A stretch of DNA of 64,000 nt, taken from Ischnura elegans. Its lineage: Eukaryota; Arthropoda; Insecta; Odonata; Coenagrionidae. Position numbers and translations under genes: made by a program. Location: NCBI RefSeq assembly GCF_921293095.1, contig NC_060259.1, forward strand, positions 76,008,120 through 76,072,119. Direction: 5' to 3'. A model generated the notes under the pieces. The model saw only the letters and a list, made by a program, of their open reading frames with translations. It did no database searches and was not told the DNA's origin. Below are positions 13,101 to 23,360 of the stretch, piece by piece (positions within the stretch are counted from its first letter, which is position 1; every line of letters starts with the position of its first letter).

Positions 13101-16100
13101 TCGTTCTCCTTAGCCACATCCTTTTGTCGCCTCTGCAAAAAAAAAGAACATACCATTTGAGAGACACTTAACTACTTAATCAAAAATTTTAATAATCATT
13201 CTGGAAAGCAATCAATAGAAATCAATTTGTAAGAATAAGTGCTGTACATGAGTCAGTCTATAAAAAAAAATATTCCTAAAGTGCTCATACCCCAAGAAAT
13301 GCATCTGTTGCACTAAATGAGGCACAATTGTTCTTAACACATTGCATACCGGGGTAAGCTAATGTGTAGAATATAACTTAACCCAACCAAACGTTATGAT
13401 GCATCAATTCATTATGAATAATGAACAACAACTGAAAATGTACTAACTAATACGTATTGTACGCTTTAAAATTGTTTAGGTTAATGCACCTATCTTCGTT
13501 CTGGACGGATGACGAGAATCTTCATCATCCGTCCAGAACGTTCGGGAAAAAAATGACGAGAATTCTCGCCATCCGTACACAACGTGTTAAGTACTGGTGA
13601 ATAAACAACACCAAAACCACACACAGAGCATGAGCACAAAATGTTAGGCTGAATCCTTTAATACCATATGAATATGATAAACACAAGAGCATAACAGAAG
13701 ACATCACCTTACCTGTCTCATACGATATCCCAAGTAACTTTTAAATCCAAAACCCAGAGTAACTACTGGATACCCAATGCTGAAAAAAGAAACCCTTGAA
13801 TTAAAAGAATGCTCAATTGTTTCAGTACACGTTTTTAGACCAAAAGTAAAACCTCAACCAATCATACCAATGCGCAGCAAAGGGTCGGCATAGGTCAAGG
13901 TGAAACGGGAGATGACGAAGATCTCGCAATCTCACCGCAGCTTCAATATAAATAAATAACAGCCATAAAATGATTGTGGGCAAACAGACTCCTTTTTCTG
14001 AAAAAAACAAAAGACAAGAGTAAGTTTCTTACAAGCTTATCACCTTTCCACACAAAAACCACATAACTTTAATGGTTAAGGGTTCACAGACAGTCTAAGA
14101 GACTGAGTGGCTACAGCAGTTGCAATTTAACAAATAACTACAATCTCATAAACTTTGGAATACCCTTTCTTTGGTCAATGTTAGGCCAAATGGCATAGAA
14201 TAAGTTTTTTTCTGCGTGACACTTCCTTCAATTTTTTTCATCAGGTGGGCAATGTGCTTACACTTTCATCACATACTGCACCCACTTCCTTCACAGGTCA
14301 CATGCGTATTGTATTCACGGATCAGTAATCTGTTCGTAATTTTTACAATGGTTCAAAGTTAATTTAAACATAGGTTACAACTTTATTTTGATTCGTTATA
14401 CTAATGAAAAAATCTTGTTTCAGCAAACGGAAAAGTTATGCAGAAATTGTTAAATTATGTTATATCCACTATTAATTTTTTGATTAAATCATTCATGATG
14501 ATATTAACTTTTAACTGGGTTAATCTTTTACTTAGTATTGCTTTAAGAGGTCTGAACTGGCGATTTTTGGAAACACAAATTTGGCTCCAACTTTCCTCTA
14601 ATTACTTGTTTGTAGTGTAGTTAGACAAGAAAGGGAAAGGACTTAGTACTCTTTAGGAGAAAGTCTACAGAGGCATATATGCATCATTTTCAAAGGAATG
14701 CAAAAAATATTTTATCTAGGGCGATTTCATTTGATGACATTAGGTTTTTCACGTCGCAATATTTTATGTATTACATATATTGTGACCACTTCGCTTAATT
14801 GCACATAAATACGCCTTTAAACATTAACTCTTCCTTTGTTTTCCATGTTAAAATGCTTAAATATGATACAGAAATCCATGGCTGTAACATATTTTACTAT
14901 TTTTTTGCATTCTACCAAAAGTACTAATTTGGCAATGAAACTGATTATTTTTCACCATCTTACACATGCTATTATTGCCCGTCAATTGCATTGTTTGACT
15001 GGATAGATAACTGACTTAAGCTGTAATGAGGGGAAAAATAAATATCTCACAGAAGAGTCTAAAAGAGATATTTACAAATTATGTTTTCACTCAAAATATT
15101 TTGAAAGAATAGTTAGCTGTTTACAAAAGTCTAAGTTCCTCATAAGAGAAGCCTTTGAAAACTTTTCTGGTGCTAAACACAAGAATAACATCAGATGCTG
15201 CATTGATAAATATTAATTCAGGCTTATACTACAAGTGGACAGCAGATATTTACCTGCACATGGATAACCAATGGAAGGCCTGGGACAGAATTTGCTTGAA
15301 ATTACTATAACATGCTGCACAAACCACATGATACCAAACTAAGCTTTCATATACTGTAAACACCCAATTAACAATATTTTCTACCTGAATGGCCCTGACT
15401 GTTCTCGGTGAAAAGATATTTTGAACTGTTCTTTTTACTAAACAGGTTCAAAGTGAATGGTTCGTCAAAATGAAGTACCACCTCTACTAAAAGCCATAAT
15501 GATGAAAAAATATTTATCTCCTGACCATGCCTTCTGCAAAAAATATCCCTTTGTAACCATATGATGAAACTGAAGACAATAAATTATTATGCCATCATTG
15601 AACCGCAAACCCTGGCCCCTGCATTGGGAGTCAATGGCACTAAACACTACACTAACTGACCCATCTGATGCGGATGGAGCTATTTGGGAATTATATAACG
15701 TACGTTAAAAGTACCGCATGAAAATTAATTAATCAAAACCAAACTAAGGCCCATTCAATGGAACCACTACCAGATTTGAGATGCATTTGCCATTCAAAAT
15801 TCCATTAAAAAATACAGCGTGGTAAACTATGGAGCAAGGTATGTGGTCTCCCTTTGTTAGACAGCATTAACGCATGAGTACATGTACAAATCTTCATGTA
15901 AAACTGTCAATTACAAAGTGCCTCTTTACCATGAAAAAGACATCAACAAAGGGAATTAGGTTCATCCATCATGTTAATTTCTGTGATGCCACGATTTATT
16001 TTTGCATGATATTTAATGCTGTAGAATTCACAATTACAGCAGTCGATGAACTAATACCGCACTGTCTATAATTATTATAAAAAACATAATGATTACTATC

Positions 16101-19100
16101 CAGTGTTGTAGTGATGATCACCACCATAATTTATTTCAGTTCGTAAGAGAAATCAAATCATCACCTTTCCAAATGCTCAAGGGAATCTAAGTATTATCCA
16201 ACCATAAAATAAATATCAGTTCATCTTATCGGAATTATTGAGAATGCTGTGCAGGGCATTAAAACTAAAATATATGGATGAAAACATGATTCTGATAGTC
16301 AGAACAGAGTTAAATGATTTGCGTGCAAATTGATGCACCACCATGCTTAATGAGCCAAATTGATGATCTGCCAAAAAGAGACCCAATTTATTTACTTGCT
16401 GTGCTTTCACTTGCTACAATTAGGTTTTCTCATTGTTAGTCAAAAAGAACATATTCCACTCAATCCCAGTATCTCAACTCACTCTAAAGAAAACCTTATT
16501 CAACATTATAATTGGGAAGAAAGACTTAATGAATCTGCATCCTTCAAATTTACAAAATTATCCATCGCATGGGAAAGAGACTAAATAAAACTATAATGAC
16601 GGACTCCTTTAGACTCCCTCTTACTCAAACCTGGAGGAGTTCGCCGAAATTTTCCACTGCTTTTTTTTTTATCACATCCCCCGTAAACAGCACATAACGG
16701 CCTTTTACAACGAGGGTTTCCAATATTAACAAAGTACAACACAAACATCCATGCCCTGGATATGGATCACCTACCCAGGCGGGATTCGAACCCACGACCT
16801 ACAGTTTGGCAGGCGAGGACTTTACCCCACCGCCACCGAGGCCAGCCGGCTTTAACAGAAGACTAACAATACCTCCCATAAAATCTAAGGGAGAAAGGCC
16901 TAGCACAAGGTACAAGTAGGCATTTTGTGAATCTCCTCTACTAGAAAGATAGAATGACTGAAGGCATTCCATGGAGCAGTACAGAATACATACTAATGAG
17001 AAGCAGAGGAGCTCATACACGCACTAGAGAAGGAGCGAGCACCCCTAGTCTACAACAAGGTTCTTACAGGAAGTTTTTCTCTGTAGATAACGAATGGGAC
17101 AGATACGAGACCAGGGAGCAGCTTTGACTACTTATACGGAAGAGAATATGGAGATTTTGTAAAATTTTGCCATATGAATGTTCATCATACATGAGTTTTA
17201 CGCCATTTGAGTAATATTTTAATTGATACTCATGTAAAATAAAATATCACAAGCAGAGCATACAATTATTCATCGGCATAAGCCAAATACTATGCACCTA
17301 TGGACTACAAAAGGAAAATCATGTTATCTATAACTACTCATGAAATATTACTATTTCTTGTGTTATTACCAGTGTGCTACAAAGTGAATATAGATGCTAG
17401 GGATAATTTGAGACTTGTACTTCTGACAAATTAAGGCCTTAAGGCAGTAGTTACGACCATTTTCAGCACAAAAAAAGTATTCCTCACCAAAACAAGAAAT
17501 GTCATGTCTTATCAATGCTTAGCATTGTATATATTCTCAACCGACATAATAAACATTGCTTTCTACACAGAATATGAATTTACAACATCTTACTCCAACA
17601 TGGTGAAGAAGACACTCGTGTCAACATTGACGATTTTTCTCCACTTAAATGATAATTGGGCTCCAAAATGCAACTGTTGTAGCCACAATGATTACATGTA
17701 TAGAATACTGATTAGAATTCTTCAGTCAGGCAAGCAGACATCAAAACAAAAATTTGATCCAGTTCAGTGAAAATGTTTTAAGAATATTGGTGATATGTTT
17801 CAGACCAAAAACTGCCCTTTTTTACATATGTTTAAATCTCTTTCAAGGGATATAAACAATAAACATGATCCAGTGATTGCACAGCACTTTATTAAATTTA
17901 GTTATGGATTTGAAGGATTCAGCACACAAACAAGCACAACAGAGTGAAAAGTTGGAATCAATTATCTTCTAAATGTCCAAGGATCCAAACATCCCTTCCC
18001 TGGTCAAAACCAGAGAGTTCAGATAATCCATTCAAAAATTCACACATGCGATTCATTCAATTACCTTCTTTATGACTGCAAATGATTTACTTTTCATTAA
18101 GAATACTCACATAAAGCAGGATACATTTTTCACCAGCAATTTACAACATAAGCACATAGAATGCTCATCATCAATTCATGGATTTTACGCAAAAACTGCT
18201 ACTTTACCAAGATACGAAAATAAAATATACTTCACACACTGAAACATTACCGTTGAAGGAATGTTAAAACTATTTCATCATCGGCTAACCATTTCCTTCC
18301 AAAATGACATCCATGATAACTTTATCACATCGCCAGTGAAAAAAATTTCCAGTGCCCATTGGGATGACTAATGTCTAGGTTTTAACTAATTCATCATCAC
18401 AATATCAAACTGACATATTTAGGCCATTACATATGGTTATTTCGTGAAAAAAAGCCCAGAACTTATAACAATCCGCAACGAGGTTTGTAAGCATTCTTAA
18501 CCGCGCGTAGTGCAATTGTTGAGATAATACGAAATAGGAACTCACCTGTGTGCCACACGTACTGCACCCATACGTAAGTACTGGCTGCAAAAAACAACCA
18601 ATGAACTGGTATGAAAAAGAAACTAATCATATCAGAAGTGAGGGCGATACAAATGAAAAAAACGGAGAACGCCTGAAAAGATAAAACAATGCATTACACA
18701 CTGAAGAGCATGATACCTACTATTACACCTAAGTACCACATTTAAACCGTCGATTAGCCATAATAATAATTTAAATAGTTTCCAAAAAATCAATACAGTG
18801 CAAAGTCAAAAAGTGTGTCTCTACTCGAACAGACATTGTTACAATTGATGTGAAAAAAAATCCACTGGAGGCAATGAGAATGTTTAAATGCCATGTGTAC
18901 TTACCAAGCCCTGATATTTGAATGAATCGTAAACACTTCGAACCAACATCCAAAAGGGCCACAAAAATTCAAACCGAAACTCTAATATGAAATCTGCTAG
19001 TAGCACTAGAGCCCATAGCACAAGAAATTTCAGGTAGAGAAGGGTACTGTAACAGAGCGTTCATAGAGATTAAAATCACACGATCACAACAAAAACATAT

Positions 19101-19468
19101 AGCAGAGAATTACAAATCTCACTTGCATAACTAACGATAAAAACAAGGGGGTAAACATTAGACAATCAGTAAATATTGATGGTGGGCTCAGCTGACAACA
19201 AATGACATGATACCAACATGCATAGGTGACCTAAGTCACCCCTAATGAAATGTCCAACCAAAATACTGGTACATTTTCCATAATTTCGAAAGATACTACT
19301 AGGGATATCGATGTATTAAACCAAAGTAACATTGTCCTATAGTATTTTGAGTCCGCCATTTTGATACGCATATGGGCACCATCCATACCTCCCGTAAATT
19401 CCTTCAGTAATTTTGTTCCTCTTTAAAGGTCTCCGAAGTTTTCCGCATTCGGCATTGCGTCTCTTCAT
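974..19468 (-). CDS. MACO1: Macoilin (TMEM57/MACO1 family), 3' truncated by window edge
   Basis: Ten coding exons on the minus strand join in phase and give about 504 residues; vertebrate macoilin has about 660, and the missing C-terminus lies left of base 1. Exons: 19389-19468, 18905-19046, 18546-18672, 13868-13997, 13713-13779, 12988-13132, 12281-12518, 8361-8585, 1819-1977, 974-1174. The N-terminus (MKRRNAECGKLRRPLKRNKI, then ITEGIYGS) and blocks such as YLKFLVLWALVLLADF and AAVRLRDLRHLPFHLDLCRP are near-identical to the animal family. Residues about 29-136 hold several hydrophobic membrane segments. The middle (about 190-375) is polar and low-complexity, and 385-504 is coiled coil. Known for the family: an ER/rough-ER or nuclear-envelope membrane protein of neurons, needed for normal excitability in C. 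elegans. All internal borders are AG/GT. The name is secure; only the C-terminus is unseen. Confidence 0.95.
1819..1977 (-). CDS. MACO1: Macoilin exon 9 (coiled coil)
   Basis: It encodes RLEGDVKRLKIDLQASRQVE, then QDLRCQINVLLSGERSVKSE and LSQLQQDNDDLQT. Heptad-patterned leucines and charged residues match the macoilin coiled coil. The acceptor is TGCTATAG and the donor GTAAGC. Confidence 0.93.
4268..4297. repeat. Perfect hairpin, 13-bp arms
   Basis: TTCCCTGCAATGG, a 4-nt AAAT loop, then CCATTGCAGGGAA. It lies inside macoilin intron 8, so a transcript on either strand would contain this stem. No known element is attached. Confidence 0.8.
5896..6545. mobile_element. Non-autonomous DNA transposon candidate, CAGGGTTCCCA ends
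   Basis: Left end CATGGTTCCCACCCAAACTG; the reverse complement of the right end is CAGGGTTCCCATTCAACCGT. Subterminal copies of TTCACGG and TTTTTCCAGGTTTT occur at both ends. The ends resemble hAT-type termini, but an exact 8-bp target duplication is not visible. No coding capacity. Confidence 0.5.
8361..8585 (-). CDS. MACO1: Macoilin exon 8 (charged linker)
   Basis: It encodes about 75 charged residues (SVNDFDENEVEKDKSFKGSL ... HYMRSVEFLRK), leading into the coiled coil. The acceptor is TTTTTCCAG and the donor GTAACA. The frame is open throughout and the phase fits both neighbours. Confidence 0.88.
8786..8934. mobile_element. Small hAT-like MITE (149 bp)
   Basis: Terminal repeats: left CAGCAGCGGATCCAGGATAG; reverse complement of the right end CAGTGGCGTATCCAGAGAGG. 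Flanking 8-mers TCCGCAGA (8778-8785) and TCTGCAAA (8935-8942) match at 6 of 8, consistent with an aged 8-bp target duplication. No ORF. Confidence 0.55.
10290..10344. repeat. Imperfect inverted repeat
   Basis: Left arm 10290-10316 starts GGCGATAAAACTTACCCTTT and right arm 10321-10344 is GGCATGAAAAGGGTAAGTTT plus CGCC. They pair with one small gap around a 4-nt loop. The flanks (GACAGTGATT ... AGCTACTGTCTC) extend weak pairing outward. Confidence 0.65.
12281..12518 (-). CDS. MACO1: Macoilin exon 7 (polar, disordered)
   Basis: It encodes about 79 residues rich in Ser, Asn, Gln, Lys and Asp, ending SELEYMERVG. There is no membrane segment. It corresponds to the variable, presumably disordered linker of macoilin. 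The call rests on phase continuity (in phase 1, out phase 2), on GCAG and GTGAGT borders, and on the YMERV end. Confidence 0.88.
12988..13132 (-). CDS. MACO1: Macoilin exon 6
   Basis: It encodes RRQKDVAKENEFYAKLLQQA and then a Gln-rich stretch ending STSPERSK. The KENEFY..LLQQALP block is diagnostic of macoilin. The acceptor is TTTTTGCAG and the donor GTGAGT. Confidence 0.93.
13338..13586. mobile_element. TTAA-flanked MITE, family 1 copy A (piggyBac-like)
   Basis: Flanked by TTAA on both sides (13334-13337 and 13587-13590). Left end CACATTGCATACCGG; reverse complement of the right end CACGTTGTGTACGG. Homologous in body to 56581-56872. The TTAA target and CA-starting short inverted repeats suggest mobilisation by a piggyBac-type transposase (inference). 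It lies in macoilin intron 5 and contains a hairpin at 13497-13540 that the other copy lacks. Confidence 0.7.
13497..13540. repeat. Perfect 16-bp-arm hairpin inside MITE
   Basis: Arm CGTTCTGGACGGATGA (13497-13512) and its exact reverse complement TCATCCGTCCAGAACG (13525-13540), with a 12-nt loop. Absent from the sister copy near 56820. Confidence 0.75.
13713..13779 (-). CDS. MACO1: Macoilin exon 5
   Basis: This short exon encodes IGYPVVTLGFGFKSYLGYRM plus RQ, matching the family motif that follows the membrane region. It is separated from exon 4 by an 88-bp intron. The donor is GTAAGG. Confidence 0.94.
13868..13997 (-). CDS. MACO1: Macoilin exon 4
   Basis: It follows a 4.5-kb intron and encodes GVCLPTIILWLLFIYIEAAV (a membrane segment) and then RLRDLRHLPFHLDLCRPFAA, the most conserved block of the family. 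The acceptor is TTTTTTCAG and the donor GTATGA. It ends in phase 2, within a Cys codon completed by exon 5. Confidence 0.95.
13998..18545. other. Macoilin intron 3 (4.5 kb)
   Basis: No exon supported. The only recognisable feature is a tRNA-like SINE head on the minus strand at about 16770-16850. The remainder is AT-rich and shows nothing I can name. Confidence 0.65.
16770..16850 (-). repeat. tRNA-derived SINE head
   Basis: On the minus strand it reads TCGGTGGCGGTGGGGTAAAG ... CTCGCCTGCCAAAC ... GTGGGTTCGAATCCCGCC. The last part is a good RNA polymerase III B box with T-arm, and the middle resembles a Gly(GCC) anticodon loop. The anticodon stem does not pair properly and no acceptor stem closes, so this is a SINE or tRNA pseudogene, not a working tRNA. 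Confidence 0.55.
18546..18672 (-). CDS. MACO1: Macoilin exon 3 (membrane segments)
   Basis: This exon encodes residues 75-116: AFSVFFICIALTSDMISFFF, then IPVHWLFFAASTYVWVQYVW and HT. It is strongly hydrophobic and conserved. The acceptor is TTTTCAG and the donor GTGAGT. It ends in phase 1. Confidence 0.94.
18905..19046 (-). CDS. MACO1: Macoilin exon 2 (first membrane segments)
   Basis: This exon encodes residues 27-74: STLLYLKFLVLWALVLLADF, then an aromatic FEFLWPFWMLVRSVYDSFKY block typical of macoilins. The acceptor is TTACAG and the donor GTAAGT. It ends in phase 0. Confidence 0.94.
19389..19468 (-). CDS. MACO1: Macoilin exon 1 (start codon)
   Basis: The ATG reads from 19468 down, and the exon encodes the invariant basic N-terminus MKRRNAECGKLRRPLKRNKI followed by TEGIYG. 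The donor is GGGAG|GTATGG. It ends in phase 2, and the split Ser codon is completed by exon 2. Bases upstream of 19468 are presumably 5' UTR. Confidence 0.93.
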
Positions 19469-20450
19469 ATTCCTTGAACCTATCACTGACCAATCGTGAT
19501 TGTAAATATCCACAACAGGTTAAAACGATCTCTCCTGATCCGGAGGACTGTTGCGCTGAGAATCCTTCTTGTTGTCATCTGAGGTATTTTCCGTGATTCT
19601 TCGTCGGTGAAATTACATGATTGGCTGGAGGATAGTAATGGCGGTAATGGCGATGAATGAACCTCCGGGTGGTATGAAAGAGTAGTAGCTCGGAACATCG
19701 CTCAATATTGCAGCGCAATATTTAGGTGGCGGGATTTTTGAACTGTTTCGTGCTGGCAATCGGTCGTGATAAACTCAACTTAAGAGACCTTCATTTAACT
19801 AATATGTATTGGAGTGAAATCTACATCACTGAAACACGGACCTACTTCTCGGATTTAAGGTCTAGTTAACGTCCGTTTCATTCAATACAAAATTTTTGCC
19901 AGTTACCTGACAAAATTCAGCTGGTAAATATAGAATTATAATTGAGCTTCTTGGGCTGACTAACAAATACCTTGTTCGGCCTATAAAAAGACTTCACCAT
20001 TTTCAACAAGATGGACCCATTTTTAAGAATTTTGCAGCAATTTTATGATTGATGACCCTGTGAATTAATGGCACATTATGCATAGTTATATTTGGTGAAC
20101 TAGGTGAGTTTAGTCGTAGCAGGGTGTCCGTGGATTTCCAATAATTTACAGATTCGTCTGAAGAATGTCCATTGCATCCCTAGGTATATCCGCGTTTCTT
20201 CAAACCCTTCATCCATCTCCACCTACACTAGTGTTGTGCACAACACGTTCATTTGAAGGCATCCATTATAATCCCATCGAGGCATGTCCAGGTGTCTGAA
20301 AATGTTCAATGTGTCCAGAGAAGAATTATCATACCTGAGGCCAGGGTGCATGACCTGAATAACTGGGGATACAAGTAGACAGCAGTTGATGCCATATATT
20401 GAATAAGGAAGAAAGTTTATGGACCATAAGATGTGTTGCAGAGATAGCAG

Positions 20451-20713
20451 CAGTGGCATAACTATGGGGGGTTTGAGGGGATAGATCCCCCCCCCCCCAA
20501 AGCCTCAAAGAAATAAAAAAGTTATTTAAAACTATTATCTAGTTTTGAAATTTAATAACTGCATCAGCTAAAAGTTAATTTTTTAGTGCCAAAATGATAT
20601 AATATGTACATCCTGGCATGTTTTTTTTATTTTTACCATTGCCTGGGGGGGGGGTCCCCACCCCAAGCCATCCCATCGCCCCCTCCCAAAGGATATACCT
20701 CGTTAGGTCACTG
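20451..20713. mobile_element. MITE with CAGTGGCATAACTATGG end, copy 1
   Basis: Left end CAGTGGCATAACTATGGGGG; reverse complement of the right end CAGTGACCTAACGAGG. It contains long G and C runs and a body (CCAAAGCCTC ... TTTAATAACTG ... GGCATG) repeated at 21072-21287. No matching target duplication seen. Confidence 0.45.
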
Positions 20714-21071
20714 TATAACTATGGATAAATTTTCATCCAAAGTGATTTCTGTCTTCTGCTTGTGTCTAACCATCTGTAAGCATCCCAATGGGCTGGGGAG
20801 GCTTCAGATCCCCCAAAAATTTTTTGCCTTACCGTGGCTACCGGTGAATCGTGATACAACTTATGAGGAAATCACTGGCTCAAGGGCAACCCTACTCTGT
20901 CTCCATTTTTTGATACACCTACATTTCAAAATGGCTGCCAATAATCAAAAATTAATTTTACTTTCAGCATCATGCAAATGTAATATAAAACTGATTTAAT
21001 GACATGAATGCCTTTAGAAAAAAATATATTAATCATTAATTAATTATATAATCAAAATAGGCAACCTGCAT

Positions 21072-21287
21072 ACCCCCCAAAGCCTCGAAAAATTAAAAAT
21101 TATTGAAAACTATTGTCCAGTTTTGACATTCAATAACTGAATCTGCTTGAAGTTAAATTTTAATTGCCAAAATGTTGTAAAATGTATTTCCAGGCATGTC
21201 ATTTATCAAAAATTTCCCGGAACCCCTGTTGCCTGGAGGGTTCGGCATCCCATCCTCCCCCAAAAAATATGCCTAGTAACGCCTCTG
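21072..21287. mobile_element. MITE copy 2, 5' truncated
   Basis: Same order of blocks as 20451-20713 in the same orientation (CCCCCCAAAGCCTC, ATTCAATAACTG, CAGGCATG, GCATCCCATC), ending GCCTAGTAACGCCTCTG. The left terminus is missing. The two copies lie about 360 bp apart. Confidence 0.45.
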
Positions 21288-21959
21288 TACAAAATTGATG
21301 ATGTATTTTCCCCATGGCTGTCTCCTCTTATCAAAAGTATACTTGACTATAGTTGACACTACCTTAAAGAATTCAGTCTTAAAGTTTAGTGGACTCGCTC
21401 TAAGCACCATGTCTTCCACATCCTTAAGACAATACTCAGCCAGATCATTCTTGAGCATCACTCTTTAGTTTTCAGAGTTGAAGGAGTAATACTGAGGGTG
21501 AGGGCTGTTTATTGTATGTGATCAAAGTGTTGCAGTGCATGGCATCCTAGCCAAAGGAACCGGCTTCTCTATGCTAGGTATGATTGCAAAAATCACATAT
21601 CTGAGGCTTATTCTGGGGTGAACCCTATCCTTATTTAACCAAAACAGCTTCCAGGTTGAATCACATTATGTGTCACTGACTTTGCATTTTTAATATATTT
21701 TCAGAATAATTGGTCCATTCCTTCAATAGATGTGGAAGGGCAATGAATACAACTATGCCATGAAAGGTGAAATCACACCGGCTAAAATCATATCCCTGAC
21801 CATAACCTATGGCTGGTGTTGAGAATAGGTATTTTATGGTAGTGGATTAACGACATTTTCCCCAAATACATAATACAGTATCACTCTACAAGTTAACCTC
21901 AATTTTGCTTTAAACATGGAGCGATGAATTGTATTCTATAGTATATATGTTATGTGAAG

Positions 21960-22090
21960 AAAGATTTCGTGCTTTCCCGGCAAATGGACTTAGTGAAGAG
22001 TTCTCGGGATCGCCACCGGGTCAGGAACTCCATAACTGCCGACGTTTCGATGTCCGACTCGGTCATCGTCCTCAGGGCTGTGAGTGAGTG
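21960..22090 (-). mobile_element. Penelope-type element terminal fragment (candidate)
   Basis: On the minus strand it carries GACGATGACCGAGTCGGACA, then TCGAAACGTCGGCAGTTATG, GAGTTCCTGACCCGG and GCCGGGAAAGCACGAAAT. This pattern is familiar to me from arthropod Penelope-like terminal repeats, which are known to encode hammerhead ribozymes. No GIY-YIG or reverse transcriptase ORF is nearby, so it would be an isolated terminal fragment. Confidence 0.45.
22038..22078 (-). ncRNA. Hammerhead ribozyme-like core
   Basis: Minus strand order: GCC (22078-22076), CTGAGGA (22075-22069, fits CUGANGA), a stem made from CGATG...CATC with an inner CCGA/TCGG, then GAAAC, GTC (22043-22041) and GGC (22040-22038). 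GCC and GGC can form the first pairs of stem I around the GUC cleavage site. Stem III is practically absent, as in Penelope/retrozyme hammerheads, which may need dimers to cleave. Core motifs are seen directly; activity is inference. Confidence 0.45.
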
Positions 22091-22094
22091 AGTT

Positions 22095-22247
22095 GGGGTC
22101 ACCCATTAACTGACTAAATGATGATTAATGAGATACGTATTTGGTGACCAATGCTAGTAGACCTAGCAAATGGGTGGGGTGAGACTAACATTGGTCACCA
22201 TTTACGTATCTCATTAATCATAATTTAGTCAGTTAATGGGTGACCCC
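22095..22247. repeat. Palindrome with 59-bp arms
   Basis: Left arm 22095-22153 begins GGGGTCACCCATTAACTGAC and right arm 22189-22247 ends GTCAGTTAATGGGTGACCCC. There are few mismatches and a 35-nt spacer. It sits directly beside the hammerhead-like fragment. Confidence 0.75.
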
Positions 22248-22281
22248 AAATGCAGGTACCCTAGACCTATGGATGGTTTAA

Positions 22282-22535
22282 CACATTCCATGCAGAGCAA
22301 TTCAATTGACGTGCTCTACCGATCGGGCCGGAAGCCCTTTAGCCGCCTCCGTACGTGACTAATATCCACTACTGAGTCTTCTGATCGTGTGTATGGCCTT
22401 CAGCAAGCTTGTGCAAACCGTGTGCGCCATTTGTAAAAAGCAGTATTTGAGCGGAAGTTAAGGCAAGGAAACCTCCCTGTATTTTTCTTTCTTATTTTGA
22501 CGACTATAATGAAAATCGGGCCCGCATTGAATGTG
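22282..22535. mobile_element. TTAA-flanked MITE, family 2 copy C
   Basis: Preceded by TTAA (22278-22281) and followed by TTAG, a decayed TTAA. Left end CACATTCCATGCAGAGC; reverse complement of the right end CACATTCAATGCGGGCC. The body (GGGCCGGAAGCCCTTT, GTGACTAATATCCACT, TTTGTAAAAAGCAGTATTTG) is shared with 39126-39387. Confidence 0.65.
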
Positions 22536-22913
22536 TTAGGTCTTAGTTTTGGGGAAGTGGTTCTTCACTTTCCACTATGTCTTGGTGTTGTACAACACCT
22601 CTTAGCAATAATTCATCTGAGGTCTAATATGAGTATATAAGTTCCCTTTTAGATGGTAATTAATTGTTTCAATAATTGTTTTTAAGCTGGTTTAAAAAAA
22701 TTTTTCACTGGAGTGTTACCTTAAAGACTTCCATTTTTTAATTTTTTCCAGAAATCATGGGAGTGGCTGCCCTCCTATATCCTTCCCCCCTCACTTAATC
22801 TGCAATTGTCTGAACCTACCAGAGGACGCTTTTGTCACATGTATCTTGTATGATGTTAGACACGATGTGGTGGAAGTTCTTAATATGTATATGTACATAA
22901 GTAAAATTGGACA

Positions 22914-23066
22914 TTGCAATATTTCCATTGAGTTTTATTTTGACACTACACGTTTCGTTGATACAAACAACATTATCAAGTGTTATCAAAACTTGATTAG
23001 GTAGGTATGTTGTTTGTAGCAACGAAATGAGTAGTGTCAAAATAAAACTCAGTGAAAATATTGCAA
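22914..23066. repeat. Palindrome with 60-bp arms
   Basis: Left arm 22914-22973 (TTGCAATATTTCCATTGAGT ...) pairs with right arm 23007-23066 (... ACTCAGTGAAAATATTGCAA) at high identity around a 33-nt spacer. The arms contain TGACACTACACGTTTCGTTG. Coordinates are symmetric, so there are no net indels between the arms. Confidence 0.75.
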
Positions 23067-23360
23067 GGGCCAATTCTCGGCGGAATTCTCCGTGTGGAGA
23101 ATGCCCAGGGACATATCTTTATCCAACCAATAGTGTAGTCTCTATACTCTCTCTGAAGCCAATGAATGGCAAACCACATTCTAAAATCTCACAAATAATA
23201 ACTGAGGAAAATAATTGGCTAACTGCAGGGAACATCCAGACCAAGTGCCTCACAACAAATTTGGAAAGATGGATAGGATAGTGGCCACCAGCTAGGCTAC
23301 CAGGAAGGGGGGGCACGCACTGCCTGCGCCCCGCATAAGTATCCACCACTGAATCCAATA

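Noticed and set aside
16770-16850. Functional tRNA-Gly gene
   Set aside because: The B box is good, but the anticodon stem fails to pair and no acceptor stem closes.
20604-20999. 131-codon plus-strand ORF
   Set aside because: It starts inside a G-run MITE, has no domain and no splice context.
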